Positions 10,866 to 23,725 are shown, counted from the first letter of the stretch. The stretch is DNA of 64,000 nucleotides from Eulemur rufifrons (GCF_041146395.1 NC_090989.1:241666843-241730842), one strand, 5' to 3'. The notes: generated from the sequence alone by a model not told the origin. Translations and numbers: made by a program.

Positions 10866-12825
10866 TATTTGTTTATTCTTTAAAAAAGAAACATCAAGCC
10901 CAATTGTGCAATCCAATTAAAGAAATAGTACAACTCATTTATCCATCATTGTTATATTGAAGTTATAAGTAAAAATTGCCTTTCTGGGAGCCAGGTTGTA
11001 TGTTGTCCTCAAGATATAGAGGTACACCTAACAATTACACCTGCTCATGTTTTGTGCATTTGATTTTTTATAAGGAAAATAACTTAAAAAGGATAATCAT
11101 AATAATATGTGTTAAGTTAATTGCTATAATGAGAAGAAGGAAAAACTCTTGAAATTCAGCAGAAGCTGGAGTGAGGCATATCAGGAAATAAACTAAAAAT
11201 AAGTAGATATCCTCCACAGTTAACTGGTGGACATCTATGTGCAAATGTCCTATGCAGTTGGATACCTAAGTCTGCAATTGACAAGCTGTTCTGTAGACTG
11301 AAAGGCTGGGAATAGAAGTAGTTATGTGTAGAGCTTAGAAAATAAGAAAAAGACTTAATTTTGTGACATTCACCTTCCAGGAAGATAAGAGCCACAAAGG
11401 AAACAGTTGGAATGACAGCACATTAGAAGGACAAGAGAGAATGTTTATAAGAGTGGATTTGAAAGACTAAAACTGCTAAAAGCATCAATGCATTCATGCA
11501 AAATGTGGTTTAAAACTGCACACTACATCAGGAGAATGGATGGCTTTGGCAATCTTAGTGAGAAGTGGTTTGGTAGAATTGTTCAGCTGAAATTATACTG
11601 GAGTTGGTGGCAGGGCAAATTAGTGAAGAGAAGTTAGTGACAATATGTACGAAAATAATTGTATAGCTTTGCCTTCTGAAAGCTGGAGGAGAGAAATGGG
11701 GTGGGACCTGGAAAACAATGTGGATTAATTTTTTCTCTTCACAGTGTTCACTTGTTTGAAATATATTTGTGTCCAGACATATTTCATGAATTTGATGTAT
11801 TGAAAATCATATCGATATATTTAGTATTTTATTTACTTTAAATCATGATCTATTAAATTATTTATAAAGATAATTTATTACTTTAAATGATAGTATGTTG
11901 AATGTCAGCAAGCTGCTCTGTGGATCGAAAGCACCCACTGCAGTGGGAAAATGGATGGAATTGGTGACCTTAGTAAGAAAGGCGTGGTAGAATTAATGAG
12001 CACAAACCAAACTGGGGTAGGTGGAAGGGGGAGTAACAGAAGAGGACTTTTCACTGTGTGTTTTTTATCTAGGCAGTCACTTTGCTTCTTTCACTTTCAT
12101 CATATTCAGACTTGCATTCATTTTCCTTTTGCTTCAACATATCCAAATGCAAAGACAGAGTTCTAAAAAAGTTATCTGGAGAAAGACAAATATGAGGTAT
12201 TATAAAATATTACAATATTTTATAGATATTATAAAATACTTATATTAAAATATATTAAGATATTATAAATATTATATTAAGATATTATAAAATAATAGTA
12301 CAAGCTTTTTACATTTCTATTTTCAATTCCCCATTGAGGTACTAACCTCAAGATGAAATAGAAAGTAATTCAGCAGCAATAAGACAATCCTAGCAAAAAA
12401 GAAAAAAAGAGAGAGAAAAAAACTAAACTTAAAAGAGTGTATAAAAATTGAAAGACAATGAAACCTGTAATGAAAAGTAGAGCAATTTTATCTCACATCA
12501 GTCATATATTGAGCCTCACTGCCCTATACTTTCATTGTGAGACAGAGAATGATGAACCATGAAACTCAATCAGACGTACTGACCGAAATATCTAGGGACA
12601 GTTAGTTAGTATTACTTAAATATAAATTTCTGATGGGAGAAAGATCATCATGGAATCCCCTATGGCCAGCTCAGAAACTTGAAGCACAATAAACATTCAA
12701 CAGTTTAATGAATTGAACCCAACATAGAAATCAGCATTTGACAAAATAATATTTCTTTTGCTATTAAAGATAATTTTTTTAAAAAACCAGATAATTTACC
12801 CAGCCTCCTGTATAATAGTATGTTA
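10866..12825 (+). repeat. Duplicated 3' flank of A1 (class I)
   Basis: Matches 34130-36110 after A3 and 62047-64000 after A5, with scattered differences. It is non-coding. A local AT-rich expansion at 12196-12296 is not present in the other two copies. Confidence 0.75.
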
Positions 12826-13436
12826 TTTTTATGTCTCTATATATTTCTGATATGCTTGCTGGTTCTGATGCCTGCCATGATCCCCTTCCTCCCTGCTAAC
12901 TGGACCCCATTCTTTCACTCCTCTATCACAATAGTTTCCTTCCCAGTGTAGAAATCCCAGTGGGCTCTCCCCATTCACTCCTCATTAACTTGTCCTGCCC
13001 ATTCATGCAGCTGCTTCCTCTTCTATTGTGGTTTTTGGCTGTCAATTTTCTCTTGAGAGTACAAGGCCATCAGTTGAAAGCAAAAGTTGAGTCAAAGTTT
13101 TAGGTTTTTCAGACACTTCCGTATGAAAGGCTCTTTTTTCCCCCCTCCTGGTATATACTTCTGGAAATGACAGAATGCGCCTGTTACAATGAGGTAGCAA
13201 AAAGGAAATATAAGGTAGGATCCATTTTACCCTGGGGCTATAAAATATTTACAGAGAATGAGAGCCACCTTCTGGCCAAGATGAACCTAGCTAAACACCA
13301 AGTCCCTGGAGAACAGGCTTTTCTTTTACATGCAGTATTTTGTCCTCCTGCAGATTTTACTCCAGGCGTAAAATGAGTTCTTTCTCAGAAAGAACTGGCT
13401 GTAATATTGTCCAGATTATTTGACCATTTTAAATCT
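12826..13436. other. Intergenic DNA, unassigned
   Basis: No gene recognised. The sequence from 13160 to 13380 has a GCTATAAAATA box and resembles LTR-type DNA, but I cannot name a family. Confidence 0.35.
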
Positions 13437-14575
13437 GCCTTTTTTTTTTTTTGCTGTTGAGATGTTTGAGTTCTTTGTGTATTCTAATAATCTCCTGTGA
13501 GATGAGTAATTTTCAAATATTTTCTCTCATTCTACAGCTTGTCTTTTCACTCTGTGGATTGTTTCCTTTGCTGTGCAGAAGATTTTTAGTTTTATAATAT
13601 CCCTTTTATTTATTTTTGCTTTTGTTGCCTCCGCTTTTGAGGTCTTACTCATAAAATCTTTTCCCAGACCAATGTCCTGAAGAGTTTCCCCTGTGTTTTT
13701 TTCTGGTAGTTTTATTGTTTTGGGTCTTAATGTTACATCTTTCATCCATTTTGAACTGACTTTTTTAGGGTGAGAGGTGGGGATCTAGTTCCATTCTTCT
13801 GAATAGCTATATCCAGTTTTCCCAGCACAATTTATTGAGGAGACTGTCATTTTCCCAGTGAATGTTCCTAGCACCTTTGTCAAAATCAGTTGGCTGTAGA
13901 CATGTGGATTAATTTCTGGGTTCTCTATTCTGTTCCATTGGTCTGTGTGTCTGTTTTTATACCAGTACAGTGCTGTTTTAGTTATTATAGCTTTGTAGTA
14001 TATTTTGAAGTGTAGTAGTGTGATCTCTCCAGCTATACTCTTTATGCTCAGGATTGCCTTGGCTACTCATGACCTTTTGTGGTTCCATATAAATGTTAGA
14101 TTTTTTTTTCTATTTCTGTGAAGAATATCATTGGCATTAGGGTAGGAATTGCAGTGAATCTGTAGACTTCTTTGAGTAGTATTGCCATTTTAACAATATT
14201 AATTTTTATGATCCTTGAGCATGGGATGTAGTTCTATTTGTATATTCTGCAATTTCTATCATCAAGATTTTGTAGATTTTCTTGGAGAGGTCTTTCACCT
14301 CTTTGGTTAAATTTATTCACAGATGTTTTACTTTATTTTTTGTAGCTATTGTAAATAGGATTGCCGCCTTTTTTTTTTTTTTTTTTAGCTGGTTTGTTGT
14401 CTGTGTATCAAAACACTACTGATTTTTTGTATGTTAATTTTGTATTCTGCAACTTTCCTGAATTTGTTATCAGGTCTAAGAGGTTGTTGCCAGAATCTTC
14501 AAGTTTTTCTATATGTAAGATCATGTCGTCTACAAACAGGGACAATTTGACTTCCTCTTTTCCAATTTGGTTGCC
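13437..14575 (-). mobile_element. L1 ORF2 fragment (reverse transcriptase region)
   Basis: Minus-strand L1 sequence. On the minus strand, 14408-14668 is open and includes LFVDDMIL, the L1 counterpart of the reverse-transcriptase F-x-DD catalytic motif; 13527-13745 is another open piece. Several stops and shifts make the fragment dead. Confidence 0.85.
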
Positions 14576-14689
14576 CGGTGCCAGCATCCTGGGACTGAGA
14601 AACAGCCCCGTGGACTCACTGCCCCTGGCAGACGCATCCCCAGGACACCTAAGTAACCATGCACCCATGTCCCAGACCTAACTTAATAT
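14576..14689. other. Short unassigned spacer
   Basis: A G+C-rich 110-bp stretch between the L1 fragment and the start of the omega unit. Not recognised. Confidence 0.3.
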
Positions 14690-17140
14690 TTTTAAAGACT
14701 TTATAACAGTGGATGGTCCATAATAAGCATGCAATAAAATTCAGTGTTATTTTTTCATATCATGATTATTATTAACACCCAGATTGAGAGCACAATCTGT
14801 GGAGACCATCTAATACCCTCTCTCTTCATTCTAAGTTCTGGAGGTAATATTTCCGTTGCCTGAGTGGAGGCATTAACTTGGTAGAGTGCTCAGACAAGTC
14901 TAATATCCATTATCCTGCCAGAGAGGGTTAGTGCTCTAGCAACTGGGGTCTGGTTGTGTGTCTCTTGGGAGGTGGTTGGTGTGACTCCTTTTTCTCCTCA
15001 AACCGATCCCATGTAGACATACAGTTAGAGAGAAGGAACAAATTCCAATGACGGATAGCACAGTAGGGTGACTATAGTTAACAACAATGTATTATACATT
15101 TCAAAATAGCTAGAAGACAGGATTTGAAATGTTCCCAACACAAAGAAATGATAAATTCTTGAGATGATGAATAAGCTAAATACCCCGACTTGGTCATTAC
15201 ACATTCTATACATGTATCAAAATACCACATGTACCCCCTAAATATGTACAAATATTATGTATCAACAATAAAATTTTTAGTTTTTAATACACACTACAAA
15301 AATACAAAGGAATTTTCAAAATGTTGATTCAGTGGAAGAAAGTCGGGTGCCTGGTCTGGCCAAGCTGCGGGCAGTCCGTTGACCCAGAAGTTGCTCTCAT
15401 TTGAGCCTCTGGCAGCAGCAGCCATTTCCTGGCCTTTGTGCACCTCAACATTGGCCTTTATTCTTCCCTCTGCCACAGCCCCTAGGCTCCAATTTGGCTG
15501 CATTGAATTTTGCTAACTTACACTTGGCCATTTGTCAGGGGAAAGTCAGTTCTCTGCTTTCATTTTCATGACATTTGCACTTACTATTTTTGTTTTTTCC
15601 TTTTTGCCTACAAACAGCTGTCGACTTTTGCTTTCTAGGAAAGTTGAAATGAGAAGCTAAAAGTCTAAAACCTTGAGCAACGTAGAGAAATATGATGTGG
15701 CCCCTCTGCCTTTCCTTTCCTTTGCTTTCATTGTATTCTTTCATCATGCACTAGACTGTAATGCAGGAGCAGCAAGTCAAACCTTGCCCAGTAAACCACG
15801 ACATGAAAAGAAGGTACAATAATTTCAAATGAAAAATCACAAACAAGTAAAGGAAGGAAGCCTATTTTCCCTGATAGAATAGCCTGGGCCACACTGCCCT
15901 GCCTTGTTAAAGTGAGTCAGAGGAACAAAGAACCCCAAGAGAATCATGCTGACTGGGTGGACAACTGAAAGTTGCTAGTTTCTGTAGCATGTTTTTACTG
16001 AGATAGCAAGATACATCATCATTGACTCCCCTGTAGCCAGGTCAGAAAGGTCAAACATATTAAGAGTTCGATAATTTTAAGTATAGAAAAAGAAAAATAA
16101 GAACGATACTTGGGAAAATAAAATAAAAATGATTTGTTAGTTAAAGTCAAAATCACCGCAGTTGAATAATTTTTCCACTTACTTAGACAAAACAAACTTT
16201 TGCTAGCAGCATCTGAGAGCTGTTGACACAACTGATACCCGGGGACACGGCTCAGGACAGGAGACAGTCACCACTGAGAAGTAGAATCCTTCACACAGTC
16301 ACTGGGCCAGGGTCTTAGATGATTCATTATTTTGGCTCAAAGAAACAGACCCCTCCCCAGTAGAGGAGTGCTAAAGTTGTAAGGCTGCCTCAGGGAATGA
16401 GTCTGGAAGAGTCTGGGTTAAAAACATTGTCACTCTAGAGGAAAGGGGGTTAGTGGATATGGTGACTACCTCATGAGTGAGGTGCTGCTGGTAAAATAAA
16501 ATGATCTTGGGATTAGGATCTCCACACCCACATGTACCTGAAAAGAACCAGTATTCTTATTAGGGGTGCTAGCACAGCCTGAGGAGGACTCTACACCTCC
16601 AGTAAGAAAATGATGGGAGGAAAGAGCTATGTCTATGTTAGTCCTGACTTTGTGGCCCCAGTGAAGCCTGGCCACATGGACCTGCATGAGTGTGTTCTAG
16701 AAAAAGGGTAAATAGCAGAGACTCTCATTCACTAATAATATTTAGCCTCTGCTGTGAATGAACAGTGGAAAAAACTCAATTCTTATTTCTACAGGGTTTA
16801 TTGCAAAGATGGTCTGGTAGATTCTCAACCAAATACAGAAACCCAGAGGGTTGAGAGAGCCTGCTTTCCTATGCTAAACATGCAGGGTAAAATGCAGCCT
16901 AGGACTAGGGCTAAAATTTTTCTTGTAACCACGAAAAGAAGTATATTTTTTCATAAAAAAGTATGTGGGTATTTGTATTCCTGCATATATTTCAGCCTTA
17001 AGGACAAAGATATTTCTCATTTAATTGACAAATATTCATTTAGATTGTCATATCTCAAGTTTACAGTATAATCTAAATTGTATAGCAAAAATCAAGGGCT
17101 TAGATTATTGGCGTGTTCTTGGCTTAAATATAGAATATGT
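14690..17140 (+). repeat. Duplicated 5' flank of omega gene W1
   Basis: Matches 49690-52270 upstream of W2 apart from separate L1 insertions in each copy. It includes a moderately conserved block at about 15340-15740 (matching 50100-50500). Non-coding. Confidence 0.75.
15017..15285 (+). mobile_element. 5'-truncated L1 3' end
   Basis: Carries familiar L1 3'-end phrases (GTGACTATAGTTAACAACAA, CATGTACCCCCTAAAT, CAATAAAA). It interrupts the omega flank at a place where the W2 copy is continuous. Confidence 0.8.
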
Positions 17141-17215
17141 AAATGAAAACAAAAAGTGGAAGTAAAAGTTGAGAGACATGTTCGGAAAATGAAAACTATA
17201 TGTTCCCTATTTAAA
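17141..17215 (+). promoter_or_regulatory. W1 promoter: virus-responsive element and TATA box
   Basis: A GAAA-rich element at 17141-17196 ends with GAAAATGAAAAC (17185-17196). TATTTAA lies at 17209-17215, about 93 bp before the start codon. The layout is the same as in the alpha genes, pointing to IRF control after infection. Confidence 0.85.
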
Positions 17216-17307
17216 AGCCATGCATAGAAGGATGTCTTCAGAGAACCTAGAGTCCAAGGCTCACCCAGACCCCAGCTCAGCCAGGACAGCAGCAGCCTCA
17301 CTTCCCA

Positions 17308-17895
17308 ATGGCCCTCTTGCTCCCCCTACTGACAGCCCTGGTGATGTGCAGCTGTGGCCCTGTTGGGTCTCTGGGCTGTGACCTGCCTGAGAGCCAAGGT
17401 CGGCTTAGCAGGAAGACCTTGGAGCTTCTGGACCAAATGAGGAGAGTATCCACTTCCTTGTGTCTGGAGGACAGAAGCGACTTCAGATTCCCCCGGGAGA
17501 TGGTGAATGGCAGCCAGCTGCAGAAGGCCCAGGCCGTGTCTGTCCTCCACGAGATGCTCCAACAGATCTTCAACCTCTTCCACACAGAGCGCTCCTCTGC
17601 TGCCTGGACCCCGACCCTCCTGGGCAGACTGCGCACTGGGCTTCACCAGCAGCTGGAACACCTGGAGGCCTGCTTGGTGCAGGTGACGGCGGAGGAAGAC
17701 TCTGCCAGTGCGATGGAGAACTCGACCCTGGCCTTGAGGAGGTACTTCTGGAGAATTCGTCTCTACCTGCAAGAGAAGAACTACAGTGACTGTGCCTGGG
17801 AAATTGTCAGAGTGGAAGTCATGGGCTCCTTCTCTTCATCAACAAACTTGCAGGAAAAGTTAAGAAGGAAGGATGGAGACCTGGGGTCATCTTGA
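17308..17895 (+). CDS. Interferon omega (copy W1)
   Basis: Secreted type I interferon, expected to act through IFNAR1/IFNAR2. One exon encodes 195 residues, the length of human IFNW1: a 23-residue signal peptide (MALLLPLL…SLG) and a 172-residue mature chain starting CDLPESQG. Cysteines sit at mature positions 1, 29, 99 and 139. The six-residue C-terminal extension beyond alpha (ending DGDLGSS) is typical of omega. N-glycosylation sequons are NGS at mature 44, NST at 115 and NYS at 135. The start follows the TATA box closely and opens the signal peptide. It differs from W2 at only one signal-peptide residue and three mature residues (R9/Q, E16/G, S34/N). An antisense open frame over the gene is treated as a shadow. 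Confidence 0.95.
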   Translation: MALLLPLLTALVMCSCGPVGSLGCDLPESQGRLSRKTLELLDQMRRVSTSLCLEDRSDFRFPREMVNGSQLQKAQAVSVLHEMLQQIFNLFHTERSSAAWTPTLLGRLRTGLHQQLEHLEACLVQVTAEEDSASAMENSTLALRRYFWRIRLYLQEKNYSDCAWEIVRVEVMGSFSSSTNLQEKLRRKDGDLGSS

Positions 17896-18300
17896 AATGG
17901 TTCTCATTGACTGAGTTGCCATATCACACTTGCAGATAATGTCTTTGGATATTTCAAATGACTCTTATTTGGATTTTAGTCACGGAACTTATTAAATTAA
18001 TTCAGCCAATACTTTGTCAGCTTACGTTTTAAGCAAATATATGTTAAAAATATTTTCTCTAGGGTCATCAGTTCCTATGAGATGACAGCCTTAATGTTAT
18101 TTATTGTTTGTTTCCTTGTATATTTATTTATATTTATATATTTATTCTTGCATCTTGTCATATTTATAATAGTGATGTATTTCATATAAAAAATACATAC
18201 TTTTACATTGTGTTAAAATTTATGACACGTTTGCCTTTCCATTTTATTAAGTTGTATTTTTTATTTAATAAATTCCTATCAAAGAAAACTTGTTAAATTT
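17896..18300 (+). promoter_or_regulatory. W1 3' UTR: AU-rich elements and AATAAA
   Basis: Overlapping ATTTA motifs at 18093-18147 fit rapid cytokine mRNA decay. AATAAA is at 18267-18272. Sequence similarity to W2 falls sharply from 17909 onward. Confidence 0.7.
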
Positions 18301-19110
18301 TTTTTTCTAAAATCATATTCCAAATCCTTATATTCTAAACCCAATTGAAGGATGGATGATAATATTTATTTACTTATTCATTCATTTCCTTCACGTCATT
18401 TGTATAAACTGATTATCAAAGTGGCAGATTGTGGAATTCTGTCAAGAAATAGAGGTCAATAAAAATAACACATTCCCTTCCGTGTAGAAACTTTCAGTTT
18501 TATGCGGAAAGTAACCTAAAAACATTACACTAATACTTAATATCATTTATATGAAATACTACAAAAAGAAGTAAAGGAAAATAATGTTCACATACCAATA
18601 ATTTTAGGCATGAGTGATGCTGGGAAAAAAAGAAAAATAGAAGATATCCTCTCTCAGGTGCCTGGGAAACACGTGAGAGCAGATGTCTTATCGACAGTTG
18701 GGTATATGGGTCCAGAATTAATGACAAATACCATGGGTGTTGGTGTAATTTGGGATTCTTTATTGCATGTCTGGTAATAAAGGGCATGAAAATGGAGAAG
18801 TTTGGTGGTGTCATCTGTAGGAGGTCAAACTATATGATACCTGGGTCAGGAAGAAAGATGGTCACCTGTCACTACTTAATAAGTCACATTGACACTTGGG
18901 AAATTTGGGTAGTGCTTAGGTAATGGGAAGGAAGCTGGCAGATTATTTTGGGGACACTTGCAACCACCCAATAAAGGAATATCTTACTGACAGAAGTAAT
19001 CATGTCCTGCACAAGGGAAGTGAGTTACGGAGAGTGAGAGGTCAGGACACATTGCCCTGTGCATGTTGATCCACCTACACTCTCACTTCAGAACAGTGGT
19101 GTCACTAACT
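18301..19110 (+). repeat. Duplicated 3' flank of W1
   Basis: Matches 53440-54430 after W2 with many changes and indels. No gene seen. Confidence 0.6.
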
Positions 19111-19119
19111 AGAGAGAGA

Positions 19120-19575
19120 TGTGACAATTACCTTTGAGGTAAGATGGTGCTATGAATAAGATGAAAATAATTTTGCTTTTGGGATTTAAATCTCCACACC
19201 CATTGCACCTGAAAGTAATTAGAATTTGCACTAGGAATACTGGTGGCAACTGAAAGAGTCGTTATGAACACTTTGTTGGACAACAGTGGAAAGAAGCCTA
19301 CATGTATTACACTCCTGGACACTTTTCCTAGGCCCAGGGGTTCCAGAATTTGAAAACTAGTGTGTTCCTGATTTACAGGCACACATGGTGAAATATCTCC
19401 AGAACTTGAGGACCAAGACTCCCACACTACACCCCCAGCCAGGCCCGTAGCATCTTGAAGATTTCTACTAGCCTCTTCCATCTCTATGCCAATGGCCCTA
19501 GTGGTGATCTTCAGCATCTCCATCTGCTTCAGGGCTATGAACTGCCTCACACCCATGGCCTGGGTAACAGGATTG
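19120..19575 (+). pseudogene. Alpha-like interferon 5' fragment
   Basis: The first part (19120-19340) resembles the omega/alpha distal 5' flank. A decayed promoter follows: GAATTTGAAAAC at 19346-19357, GATTTACA in place of the TATA box, then a recognisable 5' UTR. An ATG at 19492 opens a signal peptide (MALVVIFSISIC). A one-base deletion near the mature start shifts the frame, so the [11 protein letters not shown] codons (CTGCCTCA…CATGGCCTGGGTAACAGG) are read out of frame. Interferon homology ends at about 19575, where the sequence joins the 5' flank of the A2 unit. About 85 per cent of the gene is missing. Confidence 0.8.
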
Positions 19576-21136
19576 AGCAAAGCTGAGAACATCTCCTAGA
19601 CCAGGAATGACTACTTTTCTCTGAGCTCATGCCCACCTTGAGCTACAGCCCTCCCACCACTTTGCTTCCCCTCTGCCCCATCCCTTAATCCATCTTGGCT
19701 GGGCTCAATGTAGCGAAGTTACATTTTCTCATTGTTTTTTCTTGATAGGATATTGCTTCGTTTTTTCCATTTTTATCACATTTACATACACACTTGCTTT
19801 ATGTTTGTCCCTATTCATTAGTATGAAAAAGGTGACAACTTTTGCTTTCCATGAAAATGGAAATGGGAAAGACATCTGTTGGCTTGAATGCTATGCAAAA
19901 CAATTGTACAGCCCATTCACTTTATGATATTACAACCCATTTAGGATATTTAGGACAAATATAGATTCTGTTAGTTTGGTTAGAATCAACTAGGATTAGA
20001 AGCTCTGGAGGATTTTTTTGAAATTGGAACTTTAATGCAAAAAACTTTTTTAAAATCAAAGTGATGATGTTTTCTCAAGTGTGTATTCTTACTGGGTACA
20101 ATATTGCTCCCAAGGTTGTAGAAGTTAGTTCCTGGAGGCGGAAACAAATCTTAAATGTTATAATGTTTTGTGACCCTCCAAAGCTCAACCCTATCAGTGA
20201 AAACCTTATATGTATATTTTTTCATTGAGTTCTTTGTATATCACATAAGAAGCACTGACACTGGGTTCATGGAATATACAAAATATATATCTAAGATCAG
20301 TACTACAAACCTATGGTGAATGGAAGACTGTGATTGGAGGACTTTCTGAAATATACAAGATCTCAAAGTCATATCATGAGAGGTGGCCTCTACATACATA
20401 TGTGCTGTCATTGGTTGTCTTGTGGATGTTGTTTTGTTTGACTGCACTTCTACTTGTTTTGTGGGTTTTGGGATTTAAATACAAATATTTTATAATTGAT
20501 TTAATTCTCCTGAAGCTTTCAACACATCAATAATTGTGTCAAGCAATGAGGAGAAAAAAAATCATGACAACATCTGGATAAGTATCTAGCAGCTAGTGAC
20601 GTTAAAAAATTTCTCATATGAAACAAAATTTAAAAAGTACACTAAAGGTAAACGTTGAAGAAATAATTTAAATTTTAATAGCCTTTAGTAGTTTTGAATA
20701 ATGTTTAAGTCTTTCATTACATTAGGTATTATTGTATATTTTTATAATTTGCTTACGTAATTTGGTACACTGCCACTTATATAAGTAAATAAATTCCATT
20801 GAAGCCACCAAACAAATTTAGTTAGGAAGCTAAGTTAAAGATCAATAAATTTTAAATTTAATTTTAGACTTTTAGCTTAAAATTTTCACTTGGACATATT
20901 TAACCCTGCATTAAATAAAAAGATTAAACATTACACTTTATTATGTAAAAAGTGGATATATATATAGAGAGAGACAGAGAGCACATAAATGCATACATAG
21001 TTTATCTGCATTATTAAATTTTTATGGGGGTTCAATGAAAAAGAATCTAAAAAGGCTCAGTGGTCAAGGGGTAGGGGAGAAAATAATGAAAAAAAAAGTG
21101 GTAGAGAAACCGTCCTAACCCATGTACAGAGTCTAT
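19576..21136 (+). repeat. Duplicated 5' flank of alpha gene A2
   Basis: Starts at the junction with the alpha pseudogene fragment and matches 7535-9104 and 42430-43660. Non-coding. Confidence 0.75.
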
Positions 21137-21211
21137 AAAGAAAGCAAAAACAGAAGTAGAAAGTAATGTGGGCACATAAAGAAAATGGAAACTAGTATGT
21201 TCCCTATTTAA
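21137..21211 (+). promoter_or_regulatory. A2 promoter: virus-responsive element and TATA box
   Basis: GAAA-rich element 21137-21192, ending in GAAAATGGAAAC at 21181-21192. TATTTAA is at 21205-21211. Confidence 0.85.
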
Positions 21212-21304
21212 GGACTATGGCAAAGCAAGGTCTTCAGAGAACCTAGAGACCAAGGCTCAAGGTCACCCACCTCAGCCAGCCCAGCAGCATCTGCAACATC
21301 CCCA

Positions 21305-21874
21305 ATGGCCTCGCCCTTGTCTGTACTGATGGCCCTGCTGGGGCTCAGCTGCATGTCCATCTGCTCTCTGGGCTGTGATCTGCCTCAGACCCATGGCCTG
21401 GGTAACAGGAGGGCCCTGAGACTGCTGGCACAAATGAGGAGAATCTCTCCTCTCTCCTGCCTGGAGGACAGAAATGACTTCAGATTCCCCCAGGAGGAGT
21501 TTGATGGCAACCAGTTCCAGAAGGCTCAAGCCATCTCTGTCCTCCATGAGATGATCCAGCAGATCTTCAACCTCTTCAGCACAAAGGACTCATCTGATGC
21601 TTGGGATCAGACCCTCCTAGACAAATTCTGCACTGGACTCTATCAACAGCTGGATGAGCTGGAAGCCTGTCTGATGCAGGACGTGGGAGTGGAAGAGACT
21701 CCCCTGATGAATGAGGACTCCATCCTGGCTGTGAGGAAATACTTCCAAAGAATCACTGTCTACCTGAAAGAGAAGAAATACAGCCCTTGTGCCTGGGAGG
21801 TTGTCAGGGCAGAAATCATGAAATCCATCTCTTCATCAACAACTTTGCAAGAAAGATTAAGGAGAGAGGAATGA
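21305..21874 (+). CDS. Interferon alpha (copy A2)
   Basis: Canonical 189-residue alpha interferon: 23-residue signal peptide ([23 protein letters not shown]) and a 166-residue mature protein. Cysteines at mature 1, 29, 99 and 139 form the family's two disulphides, and Cys86 is extra. [16 protein letters not shown], the helix A-AB loop that contacts IFNAR2, is shared with A1, whereas A4 and A5 have MRIISPFSC. No N-glycosylation sequon was seen. The C-terminal end is [11 protein letters not shown]. It has the most family-typical sequence of the five and a full promoter, so it is probably functional. The 3' flank belongs with A4, not A1. Confidence 0.96.
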   Translation: MASPLSVLMALLGLSCMSICSLGCDLPQTHGLGNRRALRLLAQMRRISPLSCLEDRNDFRFPQEEFDGNQFQKAQAISVLHEMIQQIFNLFSTKDSSDAWDQTLLDKFCTGLYQQLDELEACLMQDVGVEETPLMNEDSILAVRKYFQRITVYLKEKKYSPCAWEVVRAEIMKSISSSTTLQERLRREE

Positions 21875-22240
21875 GACTGGTCCAAAATGGAAACGATTCT
21901 CATTGACTGGAACATGATCTCACGCTTTCATAAATTCTGACAGTTCAAAGACTCTCATTTCTTCTATAACCATGACATGAGTTGACACAAACTTTTTAAA
22001 TATTTTCAGGAGTGTTAAGCAACATTGTCTTAAACTCTGTAGGCACTAGTTGCTTACAAGAGACCATGATGATGTATCTATTTATTATCTATTTAAATAT
22101 TTATTTAACTATTTCTAAGATTTGCATTATTTTATAATATGTGTACCTTTAAACTGTGATTAATATAAAATGTCCCTTCTATTTAGTAATTTTATTATTT
22201 TGCTTTCTTCATTAAATTTTTACCGTGGAAACTTCTTGTA
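21875..22240 (+). promoter_or_regulatory. A2 3' UTR: AU-rich elements and ATTAAA
   Basis: ATTTA repeats at 22079-22112 and ATTAAA at 22211-22216. Confidence 0.65.
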
Positions 22241-23564
22241 TTTGTTTATTCTTTACAATGAAACTCCAAGCTTGATTGTGCAACCTGATTAAAGAAACCA
22301 TCATTGTTGTATTCAAGATGTTTAAGTAAAAGTTAATTTAATCTAAGCCACATTGTCTGTTGTTTTCAGGATATAGAGGTGAACATAACAATTATAGATC
22401 CTGCTGTCTTGTATCTTTGATTTTTATAGGGGACAAAACTAAAAACAATAATCATACCAAAATAACATCAATTATGTTAAACACTATAATGAGAAGAAGG
22501 AAAAACTCATGAAATCCTCTCAGTAGAATGTAGACTGGGGCATGTGAGGAAATAAAAAGAAATGCAGAGATATTCTCTATTAATTGACTGGTTAACATCT
22601 AAATGCAAATATCTATTGCCAGTTGTGTACATGGCTTTGCAATTTTTAAGGATTATAAGAACTGGAGCTTTGTGACTAGCAAGTGAAAGTCAAAAAATAG
22701 AGGTGGTCATGTAGGGAGAGACAGTAGAGGGAGAAAAGGACTGAAACTTGATTCGGAAGAACTTTCTTCTTTAAAGAGAGAGGAAAGACGAGCCACTCTG
22801 GAAACAGGTGCAATACCTTCCATTAGAGGGGAGAGGGAGAATGGTGATGAAAGTGTATTTAAGGAAATCAATGTGCTTAGAAGAAGAATCAATGAACTTA
22901 CAGAAAACGTGCATTGAAACTGCAGACGACATCAGGAAAACAGACGACACGACGATGTCAGTGAGAGCTGGTTTGGAGGAATTAATCAGCAGAAACAATA
23001 TTGGAGTAGGCAGAAGAGAGAATGAGAGAAGAGACATGAGGAATAAGGTACACAGAACACAGCTGTGAGAGGTTTGCCTTTGAAATGGAGGGGATAAATG
23101 TAGTTAAACCTGGAAAAGAATGTGGCTTATTTTTTCATCTGCATAGTTGTTCCCTTTCAAAATATGTATGTCTCTGGGTAGATTTTATGGCTTTGATATA
23201 TTGGCAAATCATATTATTATGTTTATTCTTTATTTTAAATCATACCTATTATATTATTTACATTTATAATTTATCATTACTTTAACACTCATTGAAAATC
23301 AGTAAAAGTGACAAACTTTCCTCATAAAATAAAACTGGGAAACTGAATCAGAGAATCTCTTTCTCAATATTAAGGTAAAGAAAAAATTGGTCAAAACAAG
23401 CTGAAAATACAACACGAACCAAGGAAATCCAGACAGCAAGAAGAAGTAGTGTGTAATGGACAAGTAAAGAGAGATTTAACAATTATTTTGGAAATTCAGA
23501 ATACCAAATGTATAAAGTCAGATGTAAATAACAAAGAGTTTTATACTGAAATCCCATTCTGCTT

Positions 23565-23725
23565 GCACGTATGTGTGATGTTCAGAAACCCATTTAATCT
23601 CTCCAAGCCTCAGTTATCTCATAAATAAAATGGGTTCAACATATTTATATACTTGTTGTGAATCTCAAATGAACACATACATTTCAAAGCACTTAACACA
23701 GTAGCCTCCATTAAGTAAGGAGGTA
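23565..23725 (+). mobile_element. MIR SINE (copy in A2 flank)
   Basis: Shows the MIR core (AATCTCTCCAAGCCTCAGTT, ATAAAATGGG, TTGTTGTGAATCTCAAATGA, CACTTAACACAGTAGCCTC). The same insertion is at 46425-46585, so it predates the duplication. Confidence 0.85.

Noticed and set aside
14408..14668. Small reverse-transcriptase gene
   Set aside because: It is a fragment of a dead L1 ORF2 on the minus strand; the FVDD motif is present, but flanking stops break the frame.
17326..17772. 148-residue antisense open frame over W1, also over W2 (52462-52908)
   Set aside because: Its presence in both copies follows from the near-identity of the sense gene. It has no promoter or recognisable domain.
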